Assembly: GCF_030384665.1 (NCBI RefSeq) | Contig: NC_083675.1 | Span: 1-64,000 of the forward strand | Direction: 5' to 3' | DNA: 64,000 nucleotides | Source of the DNA: Lodderomyces elongisporus | Taxonomy: Eukaryota; Ascomycota; Pichiomycetes; Serinales; Debaryomycetaceae | Shown here: one piece after another, positions 8,520 to 18,200 of the stretch | How positions within the stretch are numbered: position 1 is the first letter of the stretch | Layout: each line of letters opens with the position of its first letter | The notes under the pieces: model-generated | Seen by the model: the letters and a program-made list of their open reading frames with translations, nothing else | Database searches by the model: none | What the model was told of the DNA's origin: nothing | Translations under genes and position numbers: made by a program

Positions 8520-10343
8520 TCACACTAGAACCTTTCTATACAAATTCAATAAATGTTTACCGGCATTAAAACTTTTGGTGCTCGGGATCGCTCGATTCAA
8601 ATCAACAGCAACATGCTTCATATACTCCTGAATTGTATCCAAATTCTTTTCACCACGCTCACCTCCAATGTAAAGGAAATTTTTGGCCCTTGTCAATGCC
8701 ACGTACTTTAGTCGCGACTCTCCAAGTTTCATTCGACCATTATTTGGAACAAATACAACTGGAAACTCCAACCCTTTTGCCTTGTGCACTGTAGAAACAT
8801 TTACAGCGTCGTGATCCAGGATAGGTTCGGCATCGAAATAATGTCGCAAAAAATACTCGAGAAATGTTGAATTCGAGTTTGCTCTCGAGTCCAATAGATA
8901 ATTTGTATGTGCAATCTTTAGTGACGAGTAAAAATCAGTAAGGTTTTGCTGCAAGTCCTTATCTTGTGCAAAGAAATTCCATTTCTTGGTAATTCGAGCA
9001 AGCGACCCCATAATGGTTATTGGAGTGTCCAACCCAAGTCTCTCTTGCTCAAGAAGATTGAGAAACTCTTGGAATCTCGCATCTTCCAATGTCAATTTGA
9101 GAAAACTTTCAAGCTTATTGTGTGAACTCTTGTTCCATTTTTTGTAGTTTGTAAATATTTTTTTAACTTCCCTTTTCCCCATGCCAAATTTCTTGAGCAT
9201 AAGCAATAATGCAAAATCAGAACCATAACTTTTGTTCAACACGTGTAAGATATCCAAAAATAAGTGTATATCAGAGTTTGCCCACCCGAGACCATTGTAC
9301 TTGTTGCATTTAATCCCATACTCTTTGGTCAACATCTCCGAAATGGTATCAACCTCCGCATTGGACCTCACCAAGATCATAAAGTCGGAGAATTTAAGTA
9401 TCCCTCCTGAAAGTGCAATCAACTCAACAATATCCGTGCAAATGTTACCCTGTCCAACAGTTTTGACTCCTGCATTCTTCATGCTCCTAATTTCTGTTGG
9501 AATAATGGCATCTGCACTCTCAAGTATCTCTGGAGTTAATCGAAATGACTCATTTAGGAAAACCCTATCCACTGGAAACCCTAACTGCTTGATAAACTCC
9601 TCAGTAATAGATGGCCTAGAGCCAAGAAACTCATAGATATACTGGTTCTTATCTCCAGCCAATGTTATATGTTTGGGAATGCCATGCTTTGCAATTTTGG
9701 TGATAAATGGTAAAAGGCTTGGTTGCATATCCTGAAACTCATCAATTATCAATACTTTGGCATTGGCAATGGTGTTCAACTTGCCATCAGACTTGTCTAG
9801 TAGTTCAATAGCAGCAGAGATCAACCCCAGGTACCGCACTAAACCGTTCTGGTCCATGTAATCAACTATTTCTCTGAATCGCTTTACCGGGATAGCATAT
9901 TTCTCTGCAATAGCCTCAAGACTGGCTCCATCCTTTACTTCCAAAGTGGCTTGCTCAAGTATTTTGGGCTTGGCATTGAAGAAATCAGCAAAGCTTCTCC
10001 AACTGGCATCATCTAAAACACTATACGGTGGTTTTCCCGCATGGTACTCTGCACCATTGTCTTCCAATAACATCGAAGCAAAAGAGTGGAAAGTCTTGAT
10101 TACCAAATCGTTAGCAACTGATCCAAATGAATTGTAAATGGTGTTTCTTAATGAATTCACTGCGCGATTAGTTAATGATAACACGATTATTTCATCAGCT
10201 TTGACACCTTTTGCAAGAAGAGACTCGATCCTCTTTGAGATGCACAAGCTTTTACCGCACCCTGGACCACTTTGTATTGAAAGCACTGTTCCTGGAGCAT
10301 GTCCTTTATTTACAGCAACTAGTTGCGCCGATGTCAACTTCAT
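8520..10343 (-). CDS. HMI1: UvrD-type mitochondrial DNA helicase Hmi1
   Basis: This 607-residue superfamily 1A helicase resembles Hmi1, the 3'-5' helicase for mitochondrial genome maintenance. Visible motifs are Walker A GPGCGKS (26-32), DEFQD motif II, AGDKNQYIYEF motif III, STVHKAKGLEFPVVF motif V and YVALTRAKNFLYIGG motif VI. The N-terminus starts straight into the Q-motif with no presequence. The C-terminus, about the last 20 residues, is basic and amphipathic (KHLLNLYRKVLV). That matches the unusual C-terminal mitochondrial signal described for yeast Hmi1. It is shorter than yeast Hmi1 (706). A nuclear Srs2 assignment is less likely because there is no long C-terminal extension. Confidence 0.88.
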   Translation of the reverse strand: MKLTSAQLVAVNKGHAPGTVLSIQSGPGCGKSLCISKRIESLLAKGVKADEIIVLSLTNRAVNSLRNTIYNSFGSVANDLVIKTFHSFASMLLEDNGAEYHAGKPPYSVLDDASWRSFADFFNAKPKILEQATLEVKDGASLEAIAEKYAIPVKRFREIVDYMDQNGLVRYLGLISAAIELLDKSDGKLNTIANAKVLIIDEFQDMQPSLLPFITKIAKHGIPKHITLAGDKNQYIYEFLGSRPSITEEFIKQLGFPVDRVFLNESFRLTPEILESADAIIPTEIRSMKNAGVKTVGQGNICTDIVELIALSGGILKFSDFMILVRSNAEVDTISEMLTKEYGIKCNKYNGLGWANSDIHLFLDILHVLNKSYGSDFALLLMLKKFGMGKREVKKIFTNYKKWNKSSHNKLESFLKLTLEDARFQEFLNLLEQERLGLDTPITIMGSLARITKKWNFFAQDKDLQQNLTDFYSSLKIAHTNYLLDSRANSNSTFLEYFLRHYFDAEPILDHDAVNVSTVHKAKGLEFPVVFVPNNGRMKLGESRLKYVALTRAKNFLYIGGERGEKNLDTIQEYMKHVAVDLNRAIPSTKSFNAGKHLLNLYRKVLV

Positions 10344-10752
10344 TTGTATTGAACAACCCTTGTTGTTTTTCTTTTGGGCTTTATTAATTTATTTATTTGT
10401 TGGATGGTTGGTTGGTGTGTTTATTTCTTCTTTTTCGTTTCTTACTTGAAGTCTTTATTTTATTGCATTCTATTTTAGTAAAGAGTGTTAAAACTGTAAT
10501 CGTATAGTTGATTCCATTGTGTGGCACACAGACAAATTGCAACACAAATCCTTCTTAAAGAATTAAAATCAAATTGGTACACAAAACCGCACACTAACTG
10601 GAACCAAGAGTTAGAATATATGAAAAACGTCAAAAAGCAAAAGTAGTTATAAATACACACACGCACACAAATTGATCCGCTCGACTCTTTACTTTGTCTC
10701 CACATCACTCAACTTTATACATACACACACATATATATCAAGATATCCATCA
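10344..10752. promoter_or_regulatory. Divergent HMI1/VPS52 promoter region
   Basis: This is 409 bp with T-rich and CA/TA-rich tracts near 10655-10740. A non-ATG reading frame continues 27 codons upstream of the VPS52 ATG from a TTG at 10672, but there is no reason to call it translated. Confidence 0.5.
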
Positions 10753-12276
10753 ATGACAATAGCAGTGCTTGAAAAAATACTACCACTTGATACGAACCAT
10801 GGTGCAGGTGTTGAGGCTAGTCCCCACGCTGAAGCTAACCGAGCGGACACTTCTGAATCGGAATTGAAACATCCCACCAAGGAACTCGACAGCGAAAGCC
10901 TCGTCGAATTGATGGCCGACTTTCGAGCTTACAACAAACAGCTTGCAAAATCACGACATGATCTCGAACCCATTGGCAAGCTATTAAACACATTTTCAAA
11001 GGACTTGAAAGAACTATCTTCAAGTCTCGTTGACTTGGAAAAACAATCAAATGATCTTACGCAGGACTCGAAATTCAACAAAGAAGTCACCAAACGCCTC
11101 GAACAAGTAATTCAGCAAAAAGTGCTTCCACCAGATGCAATCAAAGACATACTCAAAGAAGATTTATCAAATCATTACCTTGAAAAAGTACAACTCGTAC
11201 TAGAAAAAGCACTGCCCGATGCAGCTACCCTCATTGAAGCAAAAGTGATGGAGAGGTTCCGTGACTTTATGATTGAAAAAATTCGGTCACTAAGAGCTGA
11301 ACGGAGCACTCCGTCACAAAACGTCCAGCAACAGCTTCTCGAAGCAAACAATTTATACGTGTTTTTGCAAGTACGACAACCCGTTTTGGCAGACCAATTG
11401 AAGCAAGCCTATTTCCATACCATGCGTTGGTACTACAAGAGCAAGTTTGCAAAGTATATTTATGCATTGGAGAAAGTACAACGCAAGCCACTGGATGGAC
11501 CAGTCTTTCTCCGTCCTATTATTTTATCGTCATTTGAACAACGACTTAAAGCACTAGGGACAAAAGAGCGATGCATTCCGTCGCAGTTGGCAGAAACAAT
11601 TCCAACAACATATTACATGGAGTTTATACTACGTCAATTCTTGACCGCGCTCGAAGACAATGCAACAGCCGAGTATTACTTTGTTGTTGAGTTTTTCCAC
11701 CACGGAGAGGAAAAAGACCATTCATGGGTTTCGGAAGTGTTTGGTGATGTATTTGACTTGAGCACCAGTTTCCTTCAATATTTGGTCAACGGCACAAGCG
11801 ATATATTTGGAATTTTATTGCTGATAGAAGCTATACAACAGGCGCGGGAAAGACTAACCAACAACCATGTTCCTATAATAGATGCGCATCTAAATTCGTT
11901 GCTTTTACAGCTTTGGCCAATGGTTACTCGAAACATAGACCTCAATTGTGAATATCTCAAGCGCAATATTGTGAAAACGCCCAAGTCATTAGCACCATTG
12001 CAAATAAGTCAGCAGTTTGGTCTTTTTTATCTGGCCTTGCTCAACTTTAGAGAAGACCATGGACCCATTAGTCTGCGGATAGGTAGAGTTCGAGACGATT
12101 TTGAGAATGGACTTACAAAAGCTAGCGCTCACTTTAAAGGTGTAAACCGAGAGATTTTCCTCTACAACAATTACTTTTTGGTGTTAAATATTTTAAAAAA
12201 TGAGGCTGCTGAAGCTGAAGCCGAAATTAAACATTTTCAATCACTTGCTGACGCGTACCTGACAACACGTTCGTGA
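10753..12276 (+). CDS. VPS52: GARP complex subunit Vps52
   Basis: The 507-residue protein is the Vps52/Sac2 subunit of GARP, which tethers endosome-derived vesicles at the late Golgi. An N-terminal amphipathic coiled-coil region at about 45-125 (LNTFSKDLKELSSSLVDLEKQ) precedes the alpha-helical Vps52 family body with SKFAKYIYALEKVQRKPLDG and FFHHGEEKDHSW. I start at the ATG at 10753. The frame runs open further upstream, but only from a TTG. Length is a little under yeast Vps52 (641), mostly through shorter linkers. Confidence 0.93.
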   Translation: MTIAVLEKILPLDTNHGAGVEASPHAEANRADTSESELKHPTKELDSESLVELMADFRAYNKQLAKSRHDLEPIGKLLNTFSKDLKELSSSLVDLEKQSNDLTQDSKFNKEVTKRLEQVIQQKVLPPDAIKDILKEDLSNHYLEKVQLVLEKALPDAATLIEAKVMERFRDFMIEKIRSLRAERSTPSQNVQQQLLEANNLYVFLQVRQPVLADQLKQAYFHTMRWYYKSKFAKYIYALEKVQRKPLDGPVFLRPIILSSFEQRLKALGTKERCIPSQLAETIPTTYYMEFILRQFLTALEDNATAEYYFVVEFFHHGEEKDHSWVSEVFGDVFDLSTSFLQYLVNGTSDIFGILLLIEAIQQARERLTNNHVPIIDAHLNSLLLQLWPMVTRNIDLNCEYLKRNIVKTPKSLAPLQISQQFGLFYLALLNFREDHGPISLRIGRVRDDFENGLTKASAHFKGVNREIFLYNNYFLVLNILKNEAAEAEAEIKHFQSLADAYLTTRS

Positions 12277-12379
12277 GAAAAAAATGATTGATACATAGAT
12301 GTGTATATGTACATATATATATATGCATATGTATATATACGTCTTTATATCTCTATAGTGCATCCCCTTCCTCTTTAGT
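12277..12379. repeat. Convergent spacer with TA/TG-rich repeats
   Basis: This is a short 3' spacer between VPS52 and RFC4 with alternating GTATAT/ACATAT at 12300-12345. Nothing else is seen. Confidence 0.4.
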
Positions 12380-13345
12380 TTAGAGATTGCATATTTTGGC
12401 ATACATTCCACTCAACTGTAGATAAGTACCTAAACCTTCAAGCACTCTCATATGCGTAAACCCAATCTCTTTGATCATCTCCAATCGTTTCAGTTCATCA
12501 ACATTGGGAATAGTCTTGGCAACTTTGAACGACAGCGTAACTATATCAATTGCCGAATAACCCTTCAGCCAAAGACCATCCAATAACTGCAATGCTTGGT
12601 CTATATCCTTCTTGAGCGAGTGCGTCAAGATCTTTTGAATCACCAAAGGATGCGGCTGATCAACAATCTTGAACACGTTGACATCATTGACAAACCCGAA
12701 CCCTGCTACAGTACTCTGTAAGTTATTAATAGCTTGACGCATATCTCCCTCTGCGCTAAATATCAACGCTTGCAACCCTTCGTTGTTGAATTTGACATCC
12801 TCGGCCTTTATGATCTCGAGTAATCTGGCCAACACTTCTTCGTCGGATAATTTATTGTATCGAAGAATAGCACACCGTGATTGCAAGGGCTCAATGATTT
12901 TCAGCGACTGGTTGCATGCAAACACAAACCTTGTCGTATTGGAATAAATCTCCATAGTCCTTCTTAACGCTTGCTGAGCTCCAGGGGTCATTGAGTCGGC
13001 TTCGTCCAAAATAATGATCTTGGTTCGTCCTGGCGGTATCAGGATCTTTGTCTGGGCAAATTGCTTGATCTTGTTTCTAACTACATCGATACCTCTATCG
13101 TCAGATGCATTAAGTTCCATGGTTGCTTGGTGGTAGTATTCTTTCCCAAGAAGTTCATATGCGAGACAATGCACCGAAGTGGTTTTCCCAATACCAGGCA
13201 AGCCTGAAATAATCATATGAGGGATGTTGCCGTCTTTCGCAATGATCTTTAACCTTTCAACTGTTTCTTCGTTTCCCACAATGTCATCCAAAACACGTGG
13301 ACGATACTTTTCTACCCATGGCAAATCCAAAGTGGTGTGTGACAT
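12380..13345 (-). CDS. RFC4: Replication factor C subunit 4 (Rfc4)
   Basis: The 321-residue AAA+ subunit of the RFC clamp loader loads PCNA at primer ends. Walker A GLPGIGKT is at 48-55, Walker B ILDEADS near 113-120, the SRC arginine-finger motif LQSRCAI near 155, and the family head LPWVEKYRPRVLDDIVGN at 8-25. Length matches yeast Rfc4 (323) and the sequence is closer to Rfc4 than to Rfc2, Rfc3 or Rfc5 through IAKDGNIPHMIISG. Start ATG is at 13345. Confidence 0.96.
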   Translation of the reverse strand: MSHTTLDLPWVEKYRPRVLDDIVGNEETVERLKIIAKDGNIPHMIISGLPGIGKTTSVHCLAYELLGKEYYHQATMELNASDDRGIDVVRNKIKQFAQTKILIPPGRTKIIILDEADSMTPGAQQALRRTMEIYSNTTRFVFACNQSLKIIEPLQSRCAILRYNKLSDEEVLARLLEIIKAEDVKFNNEGLQALIFSAEGDMRQAINNLQSTVAGFGFVNDVNVFKIVDQPHPLVIQKILTHSLKKDIDQALQLLDGLWLKGYSAIDIVTLSFKVAKTIPNVDELKRLEMIKEIGFTHMRVLEGLGTYLQLSGMYAKICNL

Positions 13346-14020
13346 TTTGCTTGGAAGTTTAATTTCCTATATAAATGTGAAAGTTGAAAAAGACAAGTGT
13401 TTATTACAGCTTGTTGGAAGTTTCGTAGGTAGTTTCCAGCGGGGTTCGGGTTCTTCCTGTTTTTTTTTTTTTTCTTGAAAGGTATTGTCCCAATCCAAAT
13501 GCCTACGCGCAACGCGTGTCATATATGAGAAGTAGTTTTAAACAAGTTTGCAATTTCTGTGCTTTACATCTCGCTACCAATAACTGGCGATTAAACTTCT
13601 GTTGAGAAGCTGACTTTATTATAATCACTTATATATTTACTAGGTTGAAGCTGTCGATAAAGTTGTTGCTCTTTCTCTTGAATTCCTCTGATATACTACA
13701 TTTAACTTGTTGTGAGCATAAAAAGAGTACTATATTTGGTAAGTTGCTTATCATAGGTAAACGTATATAGAATAATTTCTTCTTTTATCAAATTGAAACT
13801 TTACCTTGACCAAAAGTTGGTCCCATTTACTCTATGATACATCTTCTACTTCTGGTGTTTCCGCCTAGCTGAATACCGAGGTCATAAAAGGTCAGGTACC
13901 AACAGATCATTTGATATCTCAATATATATTTTTTAAAAAGACGGAGGAGAAAAAAAATCTTGTCTTGCTTATATTATGCTAAATAAAATTCACCATAAAC
14001 AGGTCTTACACTACACTGCT
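13346..14020. other. RFC4-POP3 intergenic region
   Basis: This 675-bp region lies between two minus-strand genes. Two compact inverted repeats are visible: CTTCT/AGAAG with a 4-nt loop near 13600, and GACCAA/TTGGTC with a 3-nt loop near 13809-13823. No ORF with domain character and no tRNA is seen. A small non-coding RNA is possible but unsupported. Confidence 0.4.
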
Positions 14021-14983
14021 TCAATTCACATCCCCAACTGTCACATCCATTGCCAGATCATCCTTGTGTTCTTTTGCTGTTGAAATCTGTGCAGAACCTT
14101 GCTGTGTGTTTGTACTCCCCTTTAAATTTTGTTTCCCTGTCGTATGCTTATTGTCCTCGTTATCAATATCAATATCAATATCATCACCAACACCAACACC
14201 AACACCACTGCTAACCCTTTCCTCTTTTTTCTCCCCCTTCTTCTTCTTCTTCTCCTTCTTCTTTCTGGCTCCTCGTGTAGTGGCGACCTGCGCTACTTTT
14301 GGAGGGAAGAATAAATGCGGAGAGTCAAAGATCTGATTCAACCACGGAGCCTCAACATCAGCCACTTGTTTTTCTATATACTCAATCAAGTTGTGCGCCT
14401 CTTTAACTTCTGCGCTGATACCCACAATACCCGTGTTGGGAGTGCCCGTCATCTGCGATAGCCTCTGCATACTCCCTCGAGGCAATTGCACCAACTTTAC
14501 CCTATCCTGTGACGACTTGGAAGCAGTAAAGCAAAGCACTGGAAGCATGCTTGTCAACAAAGGTGGTGTTATATCGTACTTGCATACCAATAAGCATTTA
14601 ATCTGATCTCGACTATCCTTGTGTTTCCCTCGGTTGTTTGCTGCTTGTGCTTCCAACTTCCCCACTGTTGAATTAAATCCTAAACTTATTCCCTTTACAG
14701 CAGAAGCTGGTCCATTTTTGGAAGTGGAAGATCTTCGTGACTCAAATAAAGGACCTACAAGTGCTTCAAAAAGATCCAAAGTATCTGTAGCTACTTGTGG
14801 TTCCACAAACGGCCAAATGTTGGACTGTGTGAATGGGTTGTCTAGAAGTGCTTTGAACACTTGGTTTTTCTTGTTAGCTCGCAGCTTCAATGACGAGTCA
14901 AATCCCGCAGAATTGCCTCCCTTATTTGAATTAGAGTCGCCTTTAGTTGGACCATCTTTATTGGAAATCTTGCTTTTCGGCAT
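14021..14983 (-). CDS. POP3: RNase P/MRP protein subunit Pop3-like
   Basis: I call a 320-residue protein from the ATG at 14983 (MPKSKISNK). The longer frame upstream reads through an AT-rich Phe-rich stretch that looks like spacer. After a disordered head, residues 35-230 carry the Pop3-type core: QVFKALLDNPFTQSNIWP, LLVCKYDITPPLLTSMLPVLC and VKLVQLPRGSMQRLSQMTGT. This is an L7Ae-like fold in the family that binds the RNA of RNase P and RNase MRP. The last ~90 residues are lysine-rich and then repetitive, so it is longer than yeast Pop3 (195). Confidence 0.72.
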   Translation of the reverse strand: MPKSKISNKDGPTKGDSNSNKGGNSAGFDSSLKLRANKKNQVFKALLDNPFTQSNIWPFVEPQVATDTLDLFEALVGPLFESRRSSTSKNGPASAVKGISLGFNSTVGKLEAQAANNRGKHKDSRDQIKCLLVCKYDITPPLLTSMLPVLCFTASKSSQDRVKLVQLPRGSMQRLSQMTGTPNTGIVGISAEVKEAHNLIEYIEKQVADVEAPWLNQIFDSPHLFFPPKVAQVATTRGARKKKEKKKKKGEKKEERVSSGVGVGVGDDIDIDIDNEDNKHTTGKQNLKGSTNTQQGSAQISTAKEHKDDLAMDVTVGDVN

Positions 14984-15281
14984 GTCTGATTTGAAAATGT
15001 GAGATGCGTTCAACACTTTATTAGAAAAGTGGGATGCTTTAGAAGAATATAGTCTCTCTTTCAAAAATTTAAAAATAAAAAACAGAAAAACAAAAATAAA
15101 AAGAAAATTTAAAAAAAAATACATCAACAGATGAATAGACTTTATGGTAGCGAATCTGAATTTTTATTTACGCAGTAGATGCATACATACACATATACAT
15201 ACACACACGTATATACGTACATACCATTTATACAATACTGAAATTTGGTTACAAAATAATGCCTCAACGAACAAAATTAAA

Positions 15282-18200
15282 TCAATCCTTTTTAGATGGC
15301 GACTTTGGTTTATACTCTGGTGATTTAGGTGAGTAGTTTGGCGATCTAGGAGAGTACTGGGGAGATGTAGGGGAATATTGTGGAGATGTAGGTGAATAAG
15401 AAGGTGATGTAGGTGAGTACGAAGGTGATGTTGGAGAATATTGCGGTGATGTAGGTGAGTACTGTGGTGAAGTTGGAGAGTAACTTGGAGATGTTGGAGA
15501 GTATGATGGAGATGTTGGTGAGTAACTTGGCGAAGTTGGTGAGTATGAAGGTGATGTTGGGGAGTAGCTTGGCGAAGTTGGCGAGTAGCTTGGAGATGTT
15601 GGTGAGTAACTTGGAGATGTTGGTGAGTACGAAGGTGATGTTGGTGAGTACGAAGGTGATGTTGGTGAATATGATGGAGAAGTAGGTGAGTAACTTGGAG
15701 ATGTTGGAGAATAACTTGGCGAAGTTGGCGAGTAGCTTGGAGATGTAGGTGAGTAACTTGGAGATGTAGGTGAGTAACTTGGCGAAGTTGGAGAATACGA
15801 AGGTGAAGTTGGAGAATAAGATGGAGATGTTGGAGAATAGGATGGAGATGTAGGTGAGTAACTTGGAGATGTCGGCGAGTATGATGGAGATGTTGGGGAG
15901 TATCCATAGCCTGGACTGGTTCCACCATATCCTGGACTGGTACCGCCGTATCCTGGTGTTGTGCCATAGCTGAATGGCGAAGTATTGCCAGGCGAGGTTG
16001 GTTGGCCACCATAAGAAGTCAAACCTCCATTCATGTTATCCGACATGGCGTTATGCACCGGCGAGAAACCTGCACCCTCATCCACAACAATCTGCTCATC
16101 CTCCATCTCAAGATCTCTGTATGGAGTAGCACCACCGTCATCAGCAACTTCAACCATTGCAACATTAGTAGGTGCCTGCTGCAACATCTTGTCATCAACC
16201 ATAACATCGAATGAACCGGTTCCCAAGGGAGCCATTTGACCCAACATAACATTCTCCGAAATACCTTTACAATCGTCCAACTCTGCTGAAGCTGCAGCGT
16301 CCAACAAAATCTCAACGGTTTCCTCGAAAGAACAACGCATCAACGCACCTGTGTCGGATCTATTAATACCATGACGAGTAATGGCCATCAAGTGACCACG
16401 AGATGTCATAACATCCACCAACAATGCCATATGACGATAGTTGACATAAGAACCATCAAATGCAATAACATTCAAAATCTCCTTGAACAACGCCGATCTA
16501 GTAGCCTCGATACCCAACACCGACAAAATCTCAATAAAGTCATTAGAATAAGTACGTGCGGAATCAACTCCCGGTACTGCCATGACATCGGCCAAATTAA
16601 CACCATCGGTTTCCAAAACCCACTCCTTACCTTGTTTAAACTCACCGGTCGCATCTGGTTTACTAACCTTGTGTTGCATCATAAACACTCTGGTAATACC
16701 AGGAATACCACGCAATGAGATAGACTCCAACATGTGCGCTTCAATTCTCTTCAATATTTGATCTTCTTCGGCATCAGCATCCTCGTCCAAAGACTTAGGA
16801 TCCCTAACAACACGACAACGGATAATCAACTTATCTGCAGTATCATCGGACCAGATAACAAACAAGTCATCACCAAAGTTCTGTGATATTTTCTCGGCAA
16901 CTTGCGCCATGGTCAATTGCTTATCCAACATCTTTGCACGGTCCAACTCCAATCTCAACAACCATGGTGACTGCTTCTCAATGCTCTCCTCGACTTTTTG
17001 ATCGGGAATTGCAAAATAAGCTTCAACCGTATCGTAATCCTCTTCAATCACCGTAGTTCTTGGATCAGGATCATAATAGATTTCTGTTGATGAGGTAACA
17101 TTCTTCAAAGTTGTGTGCTCAATAGACGATTGAACAATCTTGGCCAGCTCGATATCAGATGCCACTTCTGGGTCCAAATAAACTGTTAATGCTGGTGTTT
17201 TGATGTTTTTGGCAACATTCAAAATCTCCTTCAATCTAGGAACACCCAATGTAACATTCTTTGAAGAGACACCGGCATAGTGGAAAGTGTTCAACGTCAT
17301 TTGAGTAGCAGGCTCACCAATCGATTGCGCAGCAACAACACCAACCATCTCACCAGGATGGACCACAGACTTTTGGAATTGAGTTTCAATCTCACCCAAT
17401 GCCCATTCAAATGAAGCCTTGTTAAGCTTGAACTCCTCAATAACCCTACGCGATGCAAGTCTTGATCTAACAAGACATTGGAACAACAACGTAGCATTTT
17501 CTTGTGCTTCCTTCATAAGCGGAGTATCACCTCTCACAACAAGGAATTTTGTGCACAAATCACGTACGCTCTCAACAATCTCGTCCAACCTCAAGTCCGA
17601 AGGCTTATCACGGCCACTGTGGAATATCTGCTGAGCATTCTGGATAATACGACGCAAATTGACTGGTAATGGCCAGCTAAAATCACCATTGGGGAAAACA
17701 ACATCTCTCAAATACTTTCTATCCTCAAGCAATTGATTATACTCTTCATCGAGTATTTTTTGCAACTCGACATCACCTTGGATTTCCTCACCAGACTCGA
17801 GCAAATTCGTTGAAATTGAAGCATTCTTTTCCAACACATCAATTCTATAACGCCTCTCAAAACTCTCATCTGATCCTGGAATCGTATCAACAGATTGTTT
17901 CTCAACTTGAGTAGCATCAATACCATCTTCACCATAGATGAATTGGATAATGTCACCAAGTGAGTTTCTTGTTGTACCATCATAATGCACCATAATGTCT
18001 TCCAAGGCTTTAACCAAACGACGTTGGATATAACCAGTTTCGGCTGTCTTAACGGCGGTATCAATAAGACCTTCTCTACCAGCCATCGCATGGAAGAAAA
18101 ACTCTTGTGGGGTTAAACCTCTCAAATACGAGTTTTCAACAAAACCTTTAGACTCTGGTGAGTAATCATCTTTGGTGAAATGAGGAAGAGACCTATCGGC

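Noticed and set aside
10672..10752. Extended N-terminus of VPS52 from position 10672
   Set aside because: It begins at TTG; the first ATG at 10753 gives a normal family head.
13868..13880. GCTGAATACCGAG shared with 31586-31598
   Set aside because: Pairs of 13-base matches are expected by chance many times in 64 kb.
15164..16012. 282-codon minus-strand frame rich in His, Leu and Gln
   Set aside because: It is the shifted frame of the RPB1 CTD repeats, kept open by the 21-bp period.
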